Shown: positions 36,001-49,592 of the stretch, one piece after another | Position numbering within the stretch: the first letter of the stretch is position 1 | How the letters are laid out: every line of letters starts with the position of its first letter | Assembly (NCBI GenBank): GCA_026182355.1 | Contig: JAPFBL010000009.1 | Location: forward strand, 558,001 to 622,000 | DNA: 64,000 bases | Direction of reading: 5' to 3' | From: Hermatobates lingyangjiaoensis | Taxonomy: Eukaryota > Arthropoda > Insecta > Hemiptera > Hermatobatidae | Notes under the pieces: generated by a model | The model's input: only the letters and a program-made list of their open reading frames with translations | Told to the model about the DNA's origin: nothing | Database searches by the model: none | Position numbers and translations under genes: made by a program

Positions 36001-39000
36001 AAAGTAGTTTCTGAAAGAATGAGTTAGTTGAGATGAAATACTAATTGTAACTTGAGAGATAGTTAAACGAGAATTACTTTCTGAAATTTCATTTTTAATT
36101 TACGAAAGAGATAACATAGTCATTTCATTCTTTCCTGTATGTTTTAATTTTGTATAATTTTTTTCTTATTTTCCCAATCACTTTTACCTGTGTCATTATT
36201 TACTATACCTCCTCATTTAAGTATGTATCAATCTATAAACCTGATTTTAAAACCTAGAAAGAAACTAAAGACTTTTAATCATATTTGGGTCTATTTGAAA
36301 TATGTATCTTCAAGTCAAAATAAACGCGCTAAATTGTCAAATAAATAATAAACATAGATAAATAATTCATAAATAAATTAAATAAGGACAAGGTCCAAAG
36401 GTAGAATGTCGTCAGAGACCTAGTATATTTCCATACCTAAGTCGTAACTGAAGTAAATTCACATTTCCACATATATATATATTAAATATTGATAATTATA
36501 CAAAACTGAAGAACCAATAAAGGAGACAACATAAACTTCAAATAGTTGACAAAGCAAAAAATAGTAATTTAACTCACCGACTTTCTTTTCTTGAGAGGAT
36601 GAATATTGAAATACACAGTTTTTGTCCACTATTTTCAGATTTTGTTTTCTCTAGGAGAATATATAAATATAATCAAACATTACAAGAAAAGAACACGTAG
36701 AAACTGCACACAACTCACTTCAATATTTAGACCTCGTTGCAATCAGGAGTTCTACTTCTCCTTTTCCTGACGACGACGAGGTCGAAATATATTGATGTCA
36801 GTTGTGTGTTGTTTCTACGTGCTCTTTTCTTGTAATCTCTTGATATTTTGTCCTAACGGACCGTTTTATTTTTTTAATTATATAAATATCATTTCTAATA
36901 AAAATATAATTTAAAATAAGAAGACGTCCATCTAACCGAGTTCTCAAAATCTTGTTATTAAAAAATATCTTGATTAAATAAATGATTTTTTTTTTATTTT
37001 ATAACAAATACTTTTGAAAAGTTACTTTTGATTCAAAGATTACAATTATTTTTAGAGTTAGCAATTTACAGTTAGGTTGGTCATAAAAAAATTTAAATTT
37101 AAATATCAAAAATGGTAAGGAAAGAAAAAAGAACTGACTTCTATTTTAAAATAAGATATTGAAAGTTTTCTATAAAAATTAATTGTCTGTTCAGAATTTT
37201 CTGATATTTCTATTATTAAATAATACACGTGGAGGTCTTTGGTACATGTTAAGTGGGATTAAAGACACTTCCTCCAGGTATTTGTGATTCATCTGCGGTA
37301 AGATCATTACACTCGAGGGTCTGATAAAGAAGCGAGTTGCGTAACTGCACCTCACGTGAAATTGAACAGTCAGTATGGTGGGAGTTAAGTAAGTGGTGTT
37401 TACTTCTATTATGGGATGAATCACGACATGATGGGGGTCCAGAGTGATTCATATACTCAATGAGTAACGGACAATGTGGCATCTAGTCAAATATTTGAAG
37501 GATGATCAACGATGTTTCAAGAATTTTGTGTTACCTTCCACAATAATGTCAAATAATATTATAGGATATAGTCTAAATACTAAGAAAGATTACCAGAGGA
37601 GTTGGGAGAATGTTGGGATCCCCTTGAAGCGGATCGTGGAGCAGCGTTGGGGGCGGGGGGACTTGATCTAGGACTTCCTGGGGGCAGGTTGTCGGCGACA
37701 GACATAAGTGCTGCCATGGGGGATTGGCCGGCATTGTTAGCGGTGGCTTCAGGAGGTGAGCCAGTTCTGGGAGAGTTTGGGCCGCCTCCAGCCACTTGAA
37801 CACCTTCGCCAGCCGCACTCGCTAATAGGCTCCCACTGCTGGGTCCATAACCTGAAAGCAACTGACATTACTAGGGAGTAGACGACAACGAGAGCAATGC
37901 TTCAGTACCATCCTATAGTCGCATAACCGTACCCTATTACACTTATAATAAACTCAATAAAATCTTGTATTCAAACTGTATTTAAAATTAATACTTAAAG
38001 ACTCTTTTGATTGTTTACTTTATATATTTTATCAAATATCTTGTACATACAAATAAGCTTCATGAATAGGGACCACAGCAGTCTAGTGTCTTGCGTGCTC
38101 GACTTTGGAGTGGTAGATCCCGGGTTCGATTATGACCCTCGATTCCTTCACACGGAAGTTGAAAAAATTTGACGACATCGTCCCTCACAGAAGATGTCAG
38201 AACATTTGTTCTGAGTCTGTACGATGTCAGATACTCTTTAAAGATTCGCTACCGCTACTCTAAATACACTTGAGTTAGACAAAATTTAGGACTCCCAATA
38301 TAGAAACATTAGGCAGACGCAATAATCCCTTGAGAAATGAGCATCAGAGGTGTAGCTTTCAATTAATCATTTCATTTGAAAATAGTGTTAAAATTAAATC
38401 TTTATTAAAATTAATTAATCAATCATTGTGATATTAAAATAATCCGATGTTGATAACAGACTACCAACGTTTAGAGCAGATGAGCAAAGCTTTACTCGTC
38501 TAGGTAGGCAAGTAGCGTTACGTCACGTTAATACATTTTGCCAACTTACTATTTACCAAACCAGAATTTTTTCATTCCTGCCTTACTTTTAATCAATTGG
38601 GATCAAATTTAATATGTATTATCAATATTTTACTGCCTCTGTTGATGGTAACAGAAGCTGCAAATGAACTGAACATATTGAACTGATCCCTTTCAAGATT
38701 TGTTTATCCTTATCCCAGAGGTTTTCTAAACTTTAGACCCTGAGGGACATTTCTAGACCAACCGCACACTTTGCATTTAAATGTCAACAAAAAAACACAC
38801 CCACAGCGGTGTTAATTAAAATCATCTGAATAGATTTCTACAAAATCGGATAAACCAATATTTTTTGGAGATAAAGTAATCTCTAAGAAATTAGAATACT
38901 GGTTTGAAGTTTGCAGTTCGGCCTAAGTTAAATATTAAATAATAATAATTAATATTTAATTGGTAAACTCAAATATTAAATTTGGGTATTAAAACTAGTG

Positions 39001-42000
39001 GTTTGTGAGATGACATCCTACACCTCTCTCTCACACACACACACACACGCACACACACAAACATATTCCAAAACGTATCTCATTGAACTCAGGCGACCTT
39101 AAAAAGTCTATTTCCTTTAAAAATTTGATATCGACATTTTGACAAGAAGGTATAATTTCAAACGTATACCTATACCTATAAATATGGAATATTTATGTAT
39201 CATACATTGTAAAAACGAAAGCAATTAAAGAAAACATGGTTCCTATATATCAAAACTTAATAACAACGACTGTGTCTGTTAATAACATATTTAATCATCA
39301 CTTAAACAAAAACCAAACTCCGAATATGCAAACTTCTCCCACTATTGGGATTAAAAAGTGGTTGATATTGCATGGACGAACTAATCCAATATAATGTTAT
39401 TTATTCATTTACTCCTTGTTGTTATGGGGATAACGTCCTTATTTTATAATTCTGCTATTGTGTCATTTTTCACTAAATATATCCGTCAAGGAGCATGAAT
39501 TAGTTACAGCGTTCTGCTTCTGGTATCTGTTTAAGGTGAACGAAACACCCATGTTTCCTTCCCTCTAGAAATCCGAAAATATTATTTCAGTGATTTCCAG
39601 CTCATTTTTTGTCATAAAGGAAAACGAAAGAACAGACGGACCAAATCGTACAGGAATATTTCAAAAGTGGGCCGTGCTAAATAATTAAAGTACTAGTTAG
39701 CGGTATGTAGAATGTCAGCTGTAATATATTTATGCGAAACAAAAAGTTGTAACGTTGGAGCGCAGCCACCACAAGGCGACAACAGAACCAAATACAAAAA
39801 GAACCAGCTGATTCTAATCTTTATAAAGGAAATCCAAGAATAGTCTCAACCATTGTGGCTAGTGCAAGGTCACCGGAGAATAGCTCTATAGGTTTAAACT
39901 ACAAGACCTATCAAATTGCAAAAAATGCAATGGAAACTATTACGCCTTCTTCAGGAATGCTTAAACCCAAGAGCAGCAAGGCAAACCCTTAAGGAAATGA
40001 TTGGGAATCGATGCCTTATTGACATTTTAAATCTTAAAAACTGTCAGCTTTGTCAGCTTAGGACTGTCGGAAACAGCTAATTCTGGATGTTCGTATTAAG
40101 AAGGAAGTATGCCCCTCAATAAAACATTATCAAATATTAAAAGCATATTTTATCCTAATAAGAGTCATTAATAATCTGTTTTCATAACGAATTTAGATCA
40201 AAATAGATAAAAAGAAAATATAAAAAAAGGCACAAAATAAAAACATAACAGGAACTAAAACAGTAGTTTGGCTGTGAAAGCAGTAGGATGAATTCCATAC
40301 TTATCCCTATGCAAATAACACCATGAAGTGTGCTAAATCGTAATCAGAGCAATAATACGATTAAATCTTACAAATATGCAAAATTATGAAAGTTAAACAA
40401 AGTATATTTCTTTTTTTTCATAAGTATAACTATTAAAATTTAACGGTAGTTCATAAAATTACGAGTTAATCTATTTCCTAAAAACGAAGCTAGGAAGAAA
40501 GAAAGGAACTCCTAGAAAAGCAGGCAAAGAAAATACATGCTGATATATAGAGAAGACTAAAAAATGTATGCAATGACTGTAAAGGAGTAATGAACGATTC
40601 GGGTATCAGGTGTTAAGTCACCTTGGTCGCAACAAACGATTGTAGTTTAAGTTTTCGCTTTCATATTCACACTTTTTTTTTTAATGTACCAAATTTGTAA
40701 CGTTTTATTTTTGTCATGTGTGATTTTTCTTTGCACAAATTCTCCCACTTTTTCCTTACTTATGCCATTTTCACAACTCTGAGAGGAAAAACAATTTCAT
40801 CCTACTTTTTGGAATCGTACAGCAGTTAATTTAATAAAAAAAAAACGGGAAAATTAAAAATATAAAGTTTTCTAATGGTTTTAGAACATAGGACACTATA
40901 AAAGTCTTTACACTAAAGCAAATAGGTTCTGAGGTAACATGCTATCTACCAGTGTACTAAATCAGCTGCAGTGTGCAAACGAACTATACTTATGAGGTAT
41001 ACAGTTTAGCGAATTTTATAACATTCTTGAAAGTTACCAAAGAGGTAACTTTCGTATTATGTGAAAAGTTAAAATAGTACAGATTACGTTTCAGAGTAAA
41101 CACGGCTTCAGATCCATAAACACATCAAATAATTATTAACTAAACTACTATTCAGTACTATTATTTAGTCCAGTCAATGTTACTCCTACACATGATTTTA
41201 GCTAAAACATACTGTATTTGCTTATTTTATATTTTTTTTTGTATGATCAAAAACAATAAAAACAAATAAAATTCAATGAAGACACGCTAGGCTGCCCTCC
41301 AATATTTCTATACTCATCACCATCAGAAAATCTTGGTTTGAAAGACAGACTTTTACTTGGAATGGTTTACAAACCATTAACATATTTTCTTGCTGACGAC
41401 AGATGTCGAAATATGAAAAATTAACGCCTTAACCAACATGGCGTAGCAACTAAAGCGGTTACAATAGATTAACCCATTTTGTGTGGAATCTGCATTTATA
41501 ATCGACATCCAACCAAAATGAGGATACGGTCTACCGTTATATAAAAACTTGACACCATTCATTCATCGTTTGAAATTAAGTTGGTACTACTGATAAGCGA
41601 TTTCACTTGCTAATTGATCTTGCCTCAGCGAAATCTGATTTTTATCTTAATCTGTATGAACTTAATTTATTTTCATACCCATCGTAAATTGCGATCAGAA
41701 ATTTAAATAAGTGACCCTGATACCTATTTAAATAGGAAATATTCTCGAAGAACTAATTTCAATGCAAGATGGTTGTAGGCAGCAGAACTTTTCAAAATGT
41801 TAAATAAGAAATTTAACAAAGAAATTGTTGATGAAATGAAAGCAGTTCCATTTGACAAGTCGAGTCTATTCGATGAAGAAAACCATTGTTGACAATAGGA
41901 AAAAGACCTTATCGTCGTTCAAGAACTGAAATATGTTTGAAGAAACATTAGTTATCCACTGCAAGAATACAAGATACCGAACTACTTGTTCTATTTTCTC

Positions 42001-45000
42001 CGAAAACTCATTTTTCCATTTCACTGTTTAAATGGTAGAGTAATTTACAAATTATCTCTTTGACAAATTTTAAAGTTGATATTTTATTTCATTCTTGTCA
42101 TTTGATACTGTAGTATATACACTGATCGATTGAGAAACCGAAGTTATCTGTAACTGGATTAATTTCTTGCTATTTATATAAAATAAAACCATATTTGAAA
42201 TGAAATCCCTAAAATATTGTATTCTACTAAAGTTGAGAAAATAAAGTGAAAAACTTAATTGGACGAATCATTTACTACTCGAGTGAATAACATATATTTA
42301 GGTCGACATAACAAACGGTCTAATGAACACAAAAATAAAATCTTACCTCCTCAGAATGATGACACATGAGAAGAAAAAAGATTTACTGATCTTTATTTTT
42401 AGTTCATTACTAATTGGATAAAACGAAACAAACAACTTGTTGAAACCTTTATATCATTAAGGATGAAACAAAAAAAAATTAAATCAAATATGTTAAAATA
42501 CAATACTATATGCTAAAACTTCAGCGTTATTGAGATTTTTTCTCACGATAGTATTAATCAATTAGTAAGCAATTTAAGATCGCGTAATAAAGTACAGACT
42601 AAACTCGCGAGAATACTCCGACACAATCACTACAGAACACGGGGATCTTTACGCCGTCCACATGGACTTCCTTGGGTCCACAGAATACCGAGAACTCAAC
42701 GGTACATAATTAGTGTTCCATGTTAAATTTATATTCATATATCACTACCATAACGATAATCATAACAATAATAGAAAATTTGACCGTTAGAATATTCAAA
42801 ATCACTACGTTAATTACTTTTACGTTCTATCCCTATTTTATTTTTTAATATTTTTTAAATAAATTATATGTAAAATTTCAGCAAAGATATACTCGTATTA
42901 GTATTGTTTTGAAAATTCACTATAAAATCGGAAAGACGATCCAAACTGGACACAATATGAGTTCAAAATCGAAGAAGAGTAACACAGAATAAGGAAACAC
43001 ACCTTCCAACTCAAATTCTCGGGCATTCCGTCTTCAGGAGAAAAGAGAGAGGGAGCCCAAGCAGGTTGTAGGCTCAACAGCAAGTAACCGATTCGGTTCG
43101 GTTACTTAGAATCCCTCTCTCTTTTCTGCTGAGTCTGAGTGTCTTTTTCTCCTGAAAATTTGAGTTTGTAAGTGTGTTTCCTTACTCTGTGTGTTACTCA
43201 TCTTCGATTTTGAACTTCTGCTGTTTTGAAAATATTTAGATATTTGTATTTGGAATTCATAATTGTTTGGAATTAATACAATGAATTTATCTCATTGTTA
43301 GTTTTTTTTATTTACTTACAATCATTTTTTTTCAAAAACAGTCCACGTGTGTAAATAGTTTTTTGAAGCCAGAGGGGGTCACGGATAAGATAACTCTTAG
43401 GGGGGGGCTACAAGGGAAGGATTAAACTAAATGGGTCTTCTCATAATTAATCTGGAACTAAGAAAAAATTAACAAAAAAGTAAACGATAAATATAATTTA
43501 TCCTATATTTAATATAATATAAAATTAAATATAATTCAGGATTAACGTTTATACTGTATTACTACACTAAATTACATATTAAAATGTCCCGTTTTAAGCA
43601 TAAACGATAGTAAAAACTTATTCTAAATTTTTCTTCAGATAACTTGAGGTTTACTATCCTTCTTATTAGCTTTTTTTAACATCCTTTATGGCTAATAATG
43701 AGGTGTTTTAACAGTAGACTATACTCTAACATAACTTTTTTTTCTTAAGTTTTATGTTATTGAGATTAATAAATGAAGTATTTCATCAAAACTTATTTTA
43801 AAATCATAAATAAATTAATATCACGCTTTAAATTACAAAAATTTATTGTTTTTAAATCTGCAGCACTGTTTGCTTTTAATAGATGCAATCTGTTTATCTA
43901 TTTATACAGTCTAAGACTTTCGCCTTTAGCTCTAGGGACGGAGAAAGTTTGCTCATTTTTTATTTGACAGCAATTTTACTTTTCTGAAAGCAACATTACT
44001 GGTTTGATTATGCATGGGTAATCCTAAATTAACATCATAATAAAGTTTACTGAACAGGTATCTTTAAAGAGCAAGGGCTTGGGAGAAACATCGTTACAAT
44101 CCTCTCCGCCTGACGGAGTACACAAGAATTTTCTATCTCTTACGTAAATAATCTAGAATAGTAATCAAAATTTGAACCTTGAATCTTCAACACGACAGGT
44201 ATGTACACTACTGTTACACGTCACCTGACTCCAAGAACTATTTGTACTAAAATAAAAACTGTTTATTAAAAAATAAAAACAACGTAATCATTATGAAATC
44301 TAACTTGTTTTTATTAATTTTTCTCGCATGCTCCGGCGATGGTATGCAGTTTCTGTCAATATTCCTTCCCCTAATGTATTATTCATAACAGTCATCTGCG
44401 TTGTAATCCAGATAATACAACTGTGATTGCGACTGCATTTCTGTTCAATTGCTTTCAAAACAAACTGAGTAATCATTCTATACAAATCTGAAATCATCAT
44501 AACAAAATCAATAACATATTTCTTGAAATATATTTTTTCTTTTTTTTTTAACTGAAATAGTATTATCATTTATTTTATTAAAATATACTTATTTATTAAA
44601 AAAATGGAACGGTGAATTTATAGATTATTAGGTTAGTTTAGGTTGTAGTGGAATGAGAACACACATGGGCCAAACACTAGCCCTTTATGATACCACACAA
44701 TGAACATTTTACATTGGGGGGGGGGGGGGGGGGGTCTTAAATACCTCTCTCAAGGGTATTTCGAGTAGGGATCTTTAACGAAATACATCGTACAGGCTCT
44801 GGACCGTAGGCCGCGGCTAGTAGGTCTGCTCGTTACGCCCTGGTCTGTAGGGACTACCCATCCTTCCGGCCTCGTGAGGTATTAGGGACTACCCATAATA
44901 GCGGTATGGAGACTACCCAGGCTTAGATTTATATCTTTTGTTGACGGAGATCGTGGAACCCCGTCGCCTCTAGGTCGACATTGGGCACTTCACGAGGACT

Positions 45001-48000
45001 GTCTCGTGTTTTTCTCATTCGTGAGAAAACAACAGATTCACAAGGAAACAACGGTTGGTTCTTTGTGACGTGGCAAAAGGACCTCACATAAAAAACATAA
45101 TTTTTTTGTTTTATCATGGTATAACCGAAAGCATACGGTACATGAATAAATCAAAACACATTTAACGTCCTCTCCGAGGGACGACGTATACATATATTTT
45201 TTTCACCTCCCACGGGTAGAAACCGAGGGTCAAAGTGGCTATTGAACCCTAGATCCACCAGTCCTGAGCACGTTACCACTGGGTTAACCTGGCTCCTAAA
45301 GGAGCATTTACAGTCTGGATTATATATTCACAGGCAGATCATATTACACAAATGCACGAACAAATATTAACGTTCTATCGATGATAGTATGAGATCTGAG
45401 TGACTTAACATCCAATAAACAACTGGTGCTTCTCGCAAATAGTATTATTCATATGGAATACAGTTAAGAAGGAAACAACTACCATCAGTATAATTATTGT
45501 TGTATCGCCATAGGAGTCAGCTGTTTAGTGTCTTGCAATATAAACCGAAATTTGAAGCTAAATATAACCAATTATTTCTTTAAAATGTATGGACAAAATT
45601 GTTCAATCGGTCCTTCTGAGATTATAAAGTATCTGGGTCTCGATGCTTACGACATAAGTGCCTGCAAAGGTATTCAACACATGAGCTGTGTAATCTCACG
45701 CTGAAGGTCCAATCAGCGGTATGAATATAAAACAACCGCAAGCTAATACAAATGGGTATCCGATGTCCCAGAAGTAATCAATAAGGAAGACCCACTTAAG
45801 TCAAGTCATCGTTTTGCAAAGGGAGCTGGTTGGATTTGGAGAAAGGCCAATCCTATGAAGATGTTTGGCAAGGAGATCCCGCCAGTTTGCATGCAAAAGC
45901 ACGCCACACCTTCCTTTCCACGCATAATGGAATAGGGTTGGTCAAGAGAGCTTCCAAGTCTCTCCTTCCCCTGCCTGACTAAACTCCTTTGTTTATGGAT
46001 GATTATCCACTTGAAAGTGCTGAAAGGTAAAAGACACCCTGGTTGCAACAAGGATTTTACAATATATATACAAAAATACAAATACGATTTCTAAATTGGT
46101 TATTAGTTGGCAAACCAATAATATTTAAACAAAAGAAGACAGCTTGATGTTATAACTTTTTCTCTAAGAAATACATTTATCAATTTACTTGACCGTATTA
46201 GGTGACTTCTTGACCCAGAACCAAGATGACTTTGACTCTCCTGTACGACATCAGATACCGATAGATGCAAAGGGGAATTTGTGACTACAGCGGACCCAGT
46301 GCAAAAAATATAATTGCAAATAAATTACAAGGAAAGCAAATAAAAATGCTATCATATAATAAGATCCCAGATAATTTTTTTTTATAGAAAAAATTTAATT
46401 TTTGTGAGTTCCATTAATTCAGAGAAGAAAAGCATTTACTGCTGTTGTGTGATACATATTTCGTAAATTAAATTAAAAAAAGGAAAGACCCGCTTAACTT
46501 AACTTGCGATGGACGGGTTTCGACACCAATAGTATCTCTCTTTAATAATTTATCTTACACCAACCTCTGTGGTCCTAGTAATATGTATGTTTCGTAATCT
46601 TAACATTATCATTAATGTCATTGAAATATATTATTCAAAGACAATTAATTAAAAAAGCTAAAATAATTTCAACAATCGTTGTCAATAATAAGATATTTAC
46701 TTTTCATTAACCTGATAGGGAGTGAAATAAATTTCATTTCTAATTGTGTCAAAAAAAAAAGAGAGTAATGTTGAGTTGATAAAGGCATTAGGTAAGAGGA
46801 ATGGAGACGGAGGGCAAATATTGACACACTCGCCAAATACCAGACTCTACTGATAAGCGGAATTCAGTTTTATCAATGTGTGGAAATAAGAGAGCTCTAC
46901 TTAGAAATATCTTAACAAATACTGAATTATAGGAATGTGTTTGGCACTTTATTTATAGAGTGTAAGTCAGTTTTAATGAAGGACGTCTAAAGGATTTTAA
47001 TTAAGGTGTTTTCTTTCAGAAATGCTGTTCCCCTCTCTCAAGCCATTCATGAAGTGACTGCCAGCAGTAGATGTGCTCTTGTCTTTCCTAGTGTAATTGT
47101 GTTTGTTGAGGTCAGTCAGTCCGTGTTTTTCATGAAGTGAGAGATCATATTTTCTCCAGTCACACCCCCGAACATCAGGGGAATAGGATATTATACTATT
47201 TTCTTTGGGTGACTCTCCAAAGATCTCTGTCCAGCAACTGCCATTCATTGATGGTGGGATTAGTAGTGCCGTATTGTTTAATGCATCCTTCTGTTTCATG
47301 ATCTTCCTACACTCTCTTAGGGATCAGCGGAAGATCTAACGGACCACTGAGGGAGTGGACGGTTTGGTTGAGTAGAGTATCGCAGTTCCTAGAGGGCATA
47401 CGGTAATACGATTTCGTCTGTAGTTATCAAAGTCAGAATTGATCACAAGAGAATATTCTAGTATATTCTAGTAACTAATTATTTTAATAACCATTGCATA
47501 GCCTGGTTTTAATTTGATGCTAAAACGTTTTACACTGTTTAAAACATATCAAACAAAAATAAAAAATATAAAGTTGGTGAAATGCTGAACACATTTTAAT
47601 CGAAGAAAGTTAAGAAAATAAAAAATTAATTATTTCAGAATTTTTTTAATAATACATTAAACATGATCATTGAAATAGTGTGAAATTTTTGCACCTGAGA
47701 ATTGGGTACAAATGTATTTCTTATTTCAGGAAAAATAAAAAAAGTTACACTAAGAATAAAAAAAAAATTATTTTGTTAATTAGTGAAATGTAGTAAAATG
47801 AACATAAAAAATGCCCTAAAATAAACTTTCGTCACTAAATATAAAAAAAGTTTAAATTTAGCAACTTTACCTCTAAATTGGCAACCCTGGCAGAGAGTCT
47901 AGGCTAGGAATCCTAAGCAGTGAAGCAACTGACGTCACGTGTAACAGTGGACATATTGTAACGATGACTGAATTATTTATGAGTGTGTAAAATAATATCA

Positions 48001-49548
48001 CTGATAGGCCATTCATTCACAAGACAGGAAAATTTTCGTGCGTGCCTCAGATTCAGCATTAACATGCCGTAGAGACTCAAGTTCATTAAAGAAACTCCGC
48101 TTGGAATGCATCGTAATTTTAATCTGAACAACAACCTCTCAAGTGTTGGTTGCTGTTTCTGCCACCATTATAGTCGTTATTCAGCATAATCCTGTTTACT
48201 ACCCTCATTACCATTCTACTCTTCTGCGACTAAAAGGATGTCAGTATATCTTCATCTATCTGCCCAAAAACAACTATTTTTACACCTTTATCTCCTATAT
48301 CTAAAAAGACTAGTGACTGCTTTGAGCACAAAACACAGTTCAAACACCAAACGCAACAAATATTGGCTCCTCTTGATTAACGAAAAAATGTTACAACAGT
48401 TGCGCGATTTACTGAATTTTACTGCATTAAAACAGCTTTTTCAGAACACTTATTTTATGAAGAAAGTAACGATTATTTGTGGTAAGAGGAGGAAGCTTAA
48501 GCAGTGAAAATTGAAAAGGTTACTCTTATGACTCCGCTATACAGTTGGTAATTTGGACGAAATGGAAGCAAAATAACATAAAGGAAAACCTGAACAATAC
48601 TGTAAGATTAAATGGATAAACGAGAAGAATGAAAAGCAATCCAGTGAGGGCCGTTATTACTATAGCTTTCCTCTTAATAACAGTGTTTTGAATCAGGGAG
48701 AATTTCCATACTTGAGAGCTGTTATTTCCTTCAAATTACAGTTTCATAGTTTGCAATACTTTGGTGTTGGACTGTTTTGCAAAGAGGATGATAAGTTGTT
48801 GAAACTGAAACCTTATATTCAATTTGCAGAGAGCAAAAATAACTTTTACATGAGATGAAATCAACAGTTCAGAGTCCAACAAGGAATCGAAATTACAACT
48901 CCCGTAGTCTGCTTAATACTGACATGGATTTAACTTTCTTCGCATTGTTTATATTTAAAAACATAATTAAAATACTCAAAATATATTCAGTTACCAATGT
49001 CAGGATTGTAATAATCAACCAGTTTACATTGTTAACATTTTCATTTATTTTATCTTGTAATGAGAATCGCAAACATTTTTACTTTCGCATAGCCTATATA
49101 AATATATACATAAAGTTCAATGCAGATAAAGAAACATAGAGAAATTAAAAACACACACTTACAGTCTCTAATTTTCTTTTTGAACCGTCTTCAGGAGAGA
49201 TAAGAGAGGTCTCCAACCCAAGTTGGAGACCAACAGTGTTTCAGCATACGCACCCTGTCATAGAGACCGCTTAGTTTACCTCTCTCAACTCTCCTGAAGA
49301 AAATTAGAGACTTTAAGTGTGTGTTTTTAATTTCTCTATGTTTCTTTATCTCTATTGAACTTTATTTATCTATATATATATATGTACACTTTTTCGATGA
49401 AAATACGATCCGAACGGATAAATAAAGTTCAATAGAGTTAGCTTCAGCTACTCAAAGGGACTACTTCTACCCGATGACGACGACTGTCGAAATATCGTTG
49501 TGAGTCTTTTGTGTGTGTCTTTTATTTGTGTTTTCTCTTTCCTGTGTG

Positions 49549-49592
<44 letters not shown>

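Larger units (their letters stand above)
34458..37593 (-). other. IRF2BP intron 2 (3.1 kb)
   Basis: GT-AG, phase 1. It contains a hammerhead-like element at 34.73-34.94 kb, a SINE at 35.4 kb and a fold-back at 36.66 kb. The remainder is AT-rich without recognisable features. Confidence 0.9.

Noticed and set aside
38700..38800. Second hAT MITE (CAGAGGTTTTCTAAACTTTAG)
   Set aside because: Only one terminus resembles the element; no partner terminus or target duplication found.
44160..44235. tRNA or SINE head on the minus strand
   Set aside because: Only a B-box-like phrase (AAGGTTCAAATTTTG); the rest does not match.
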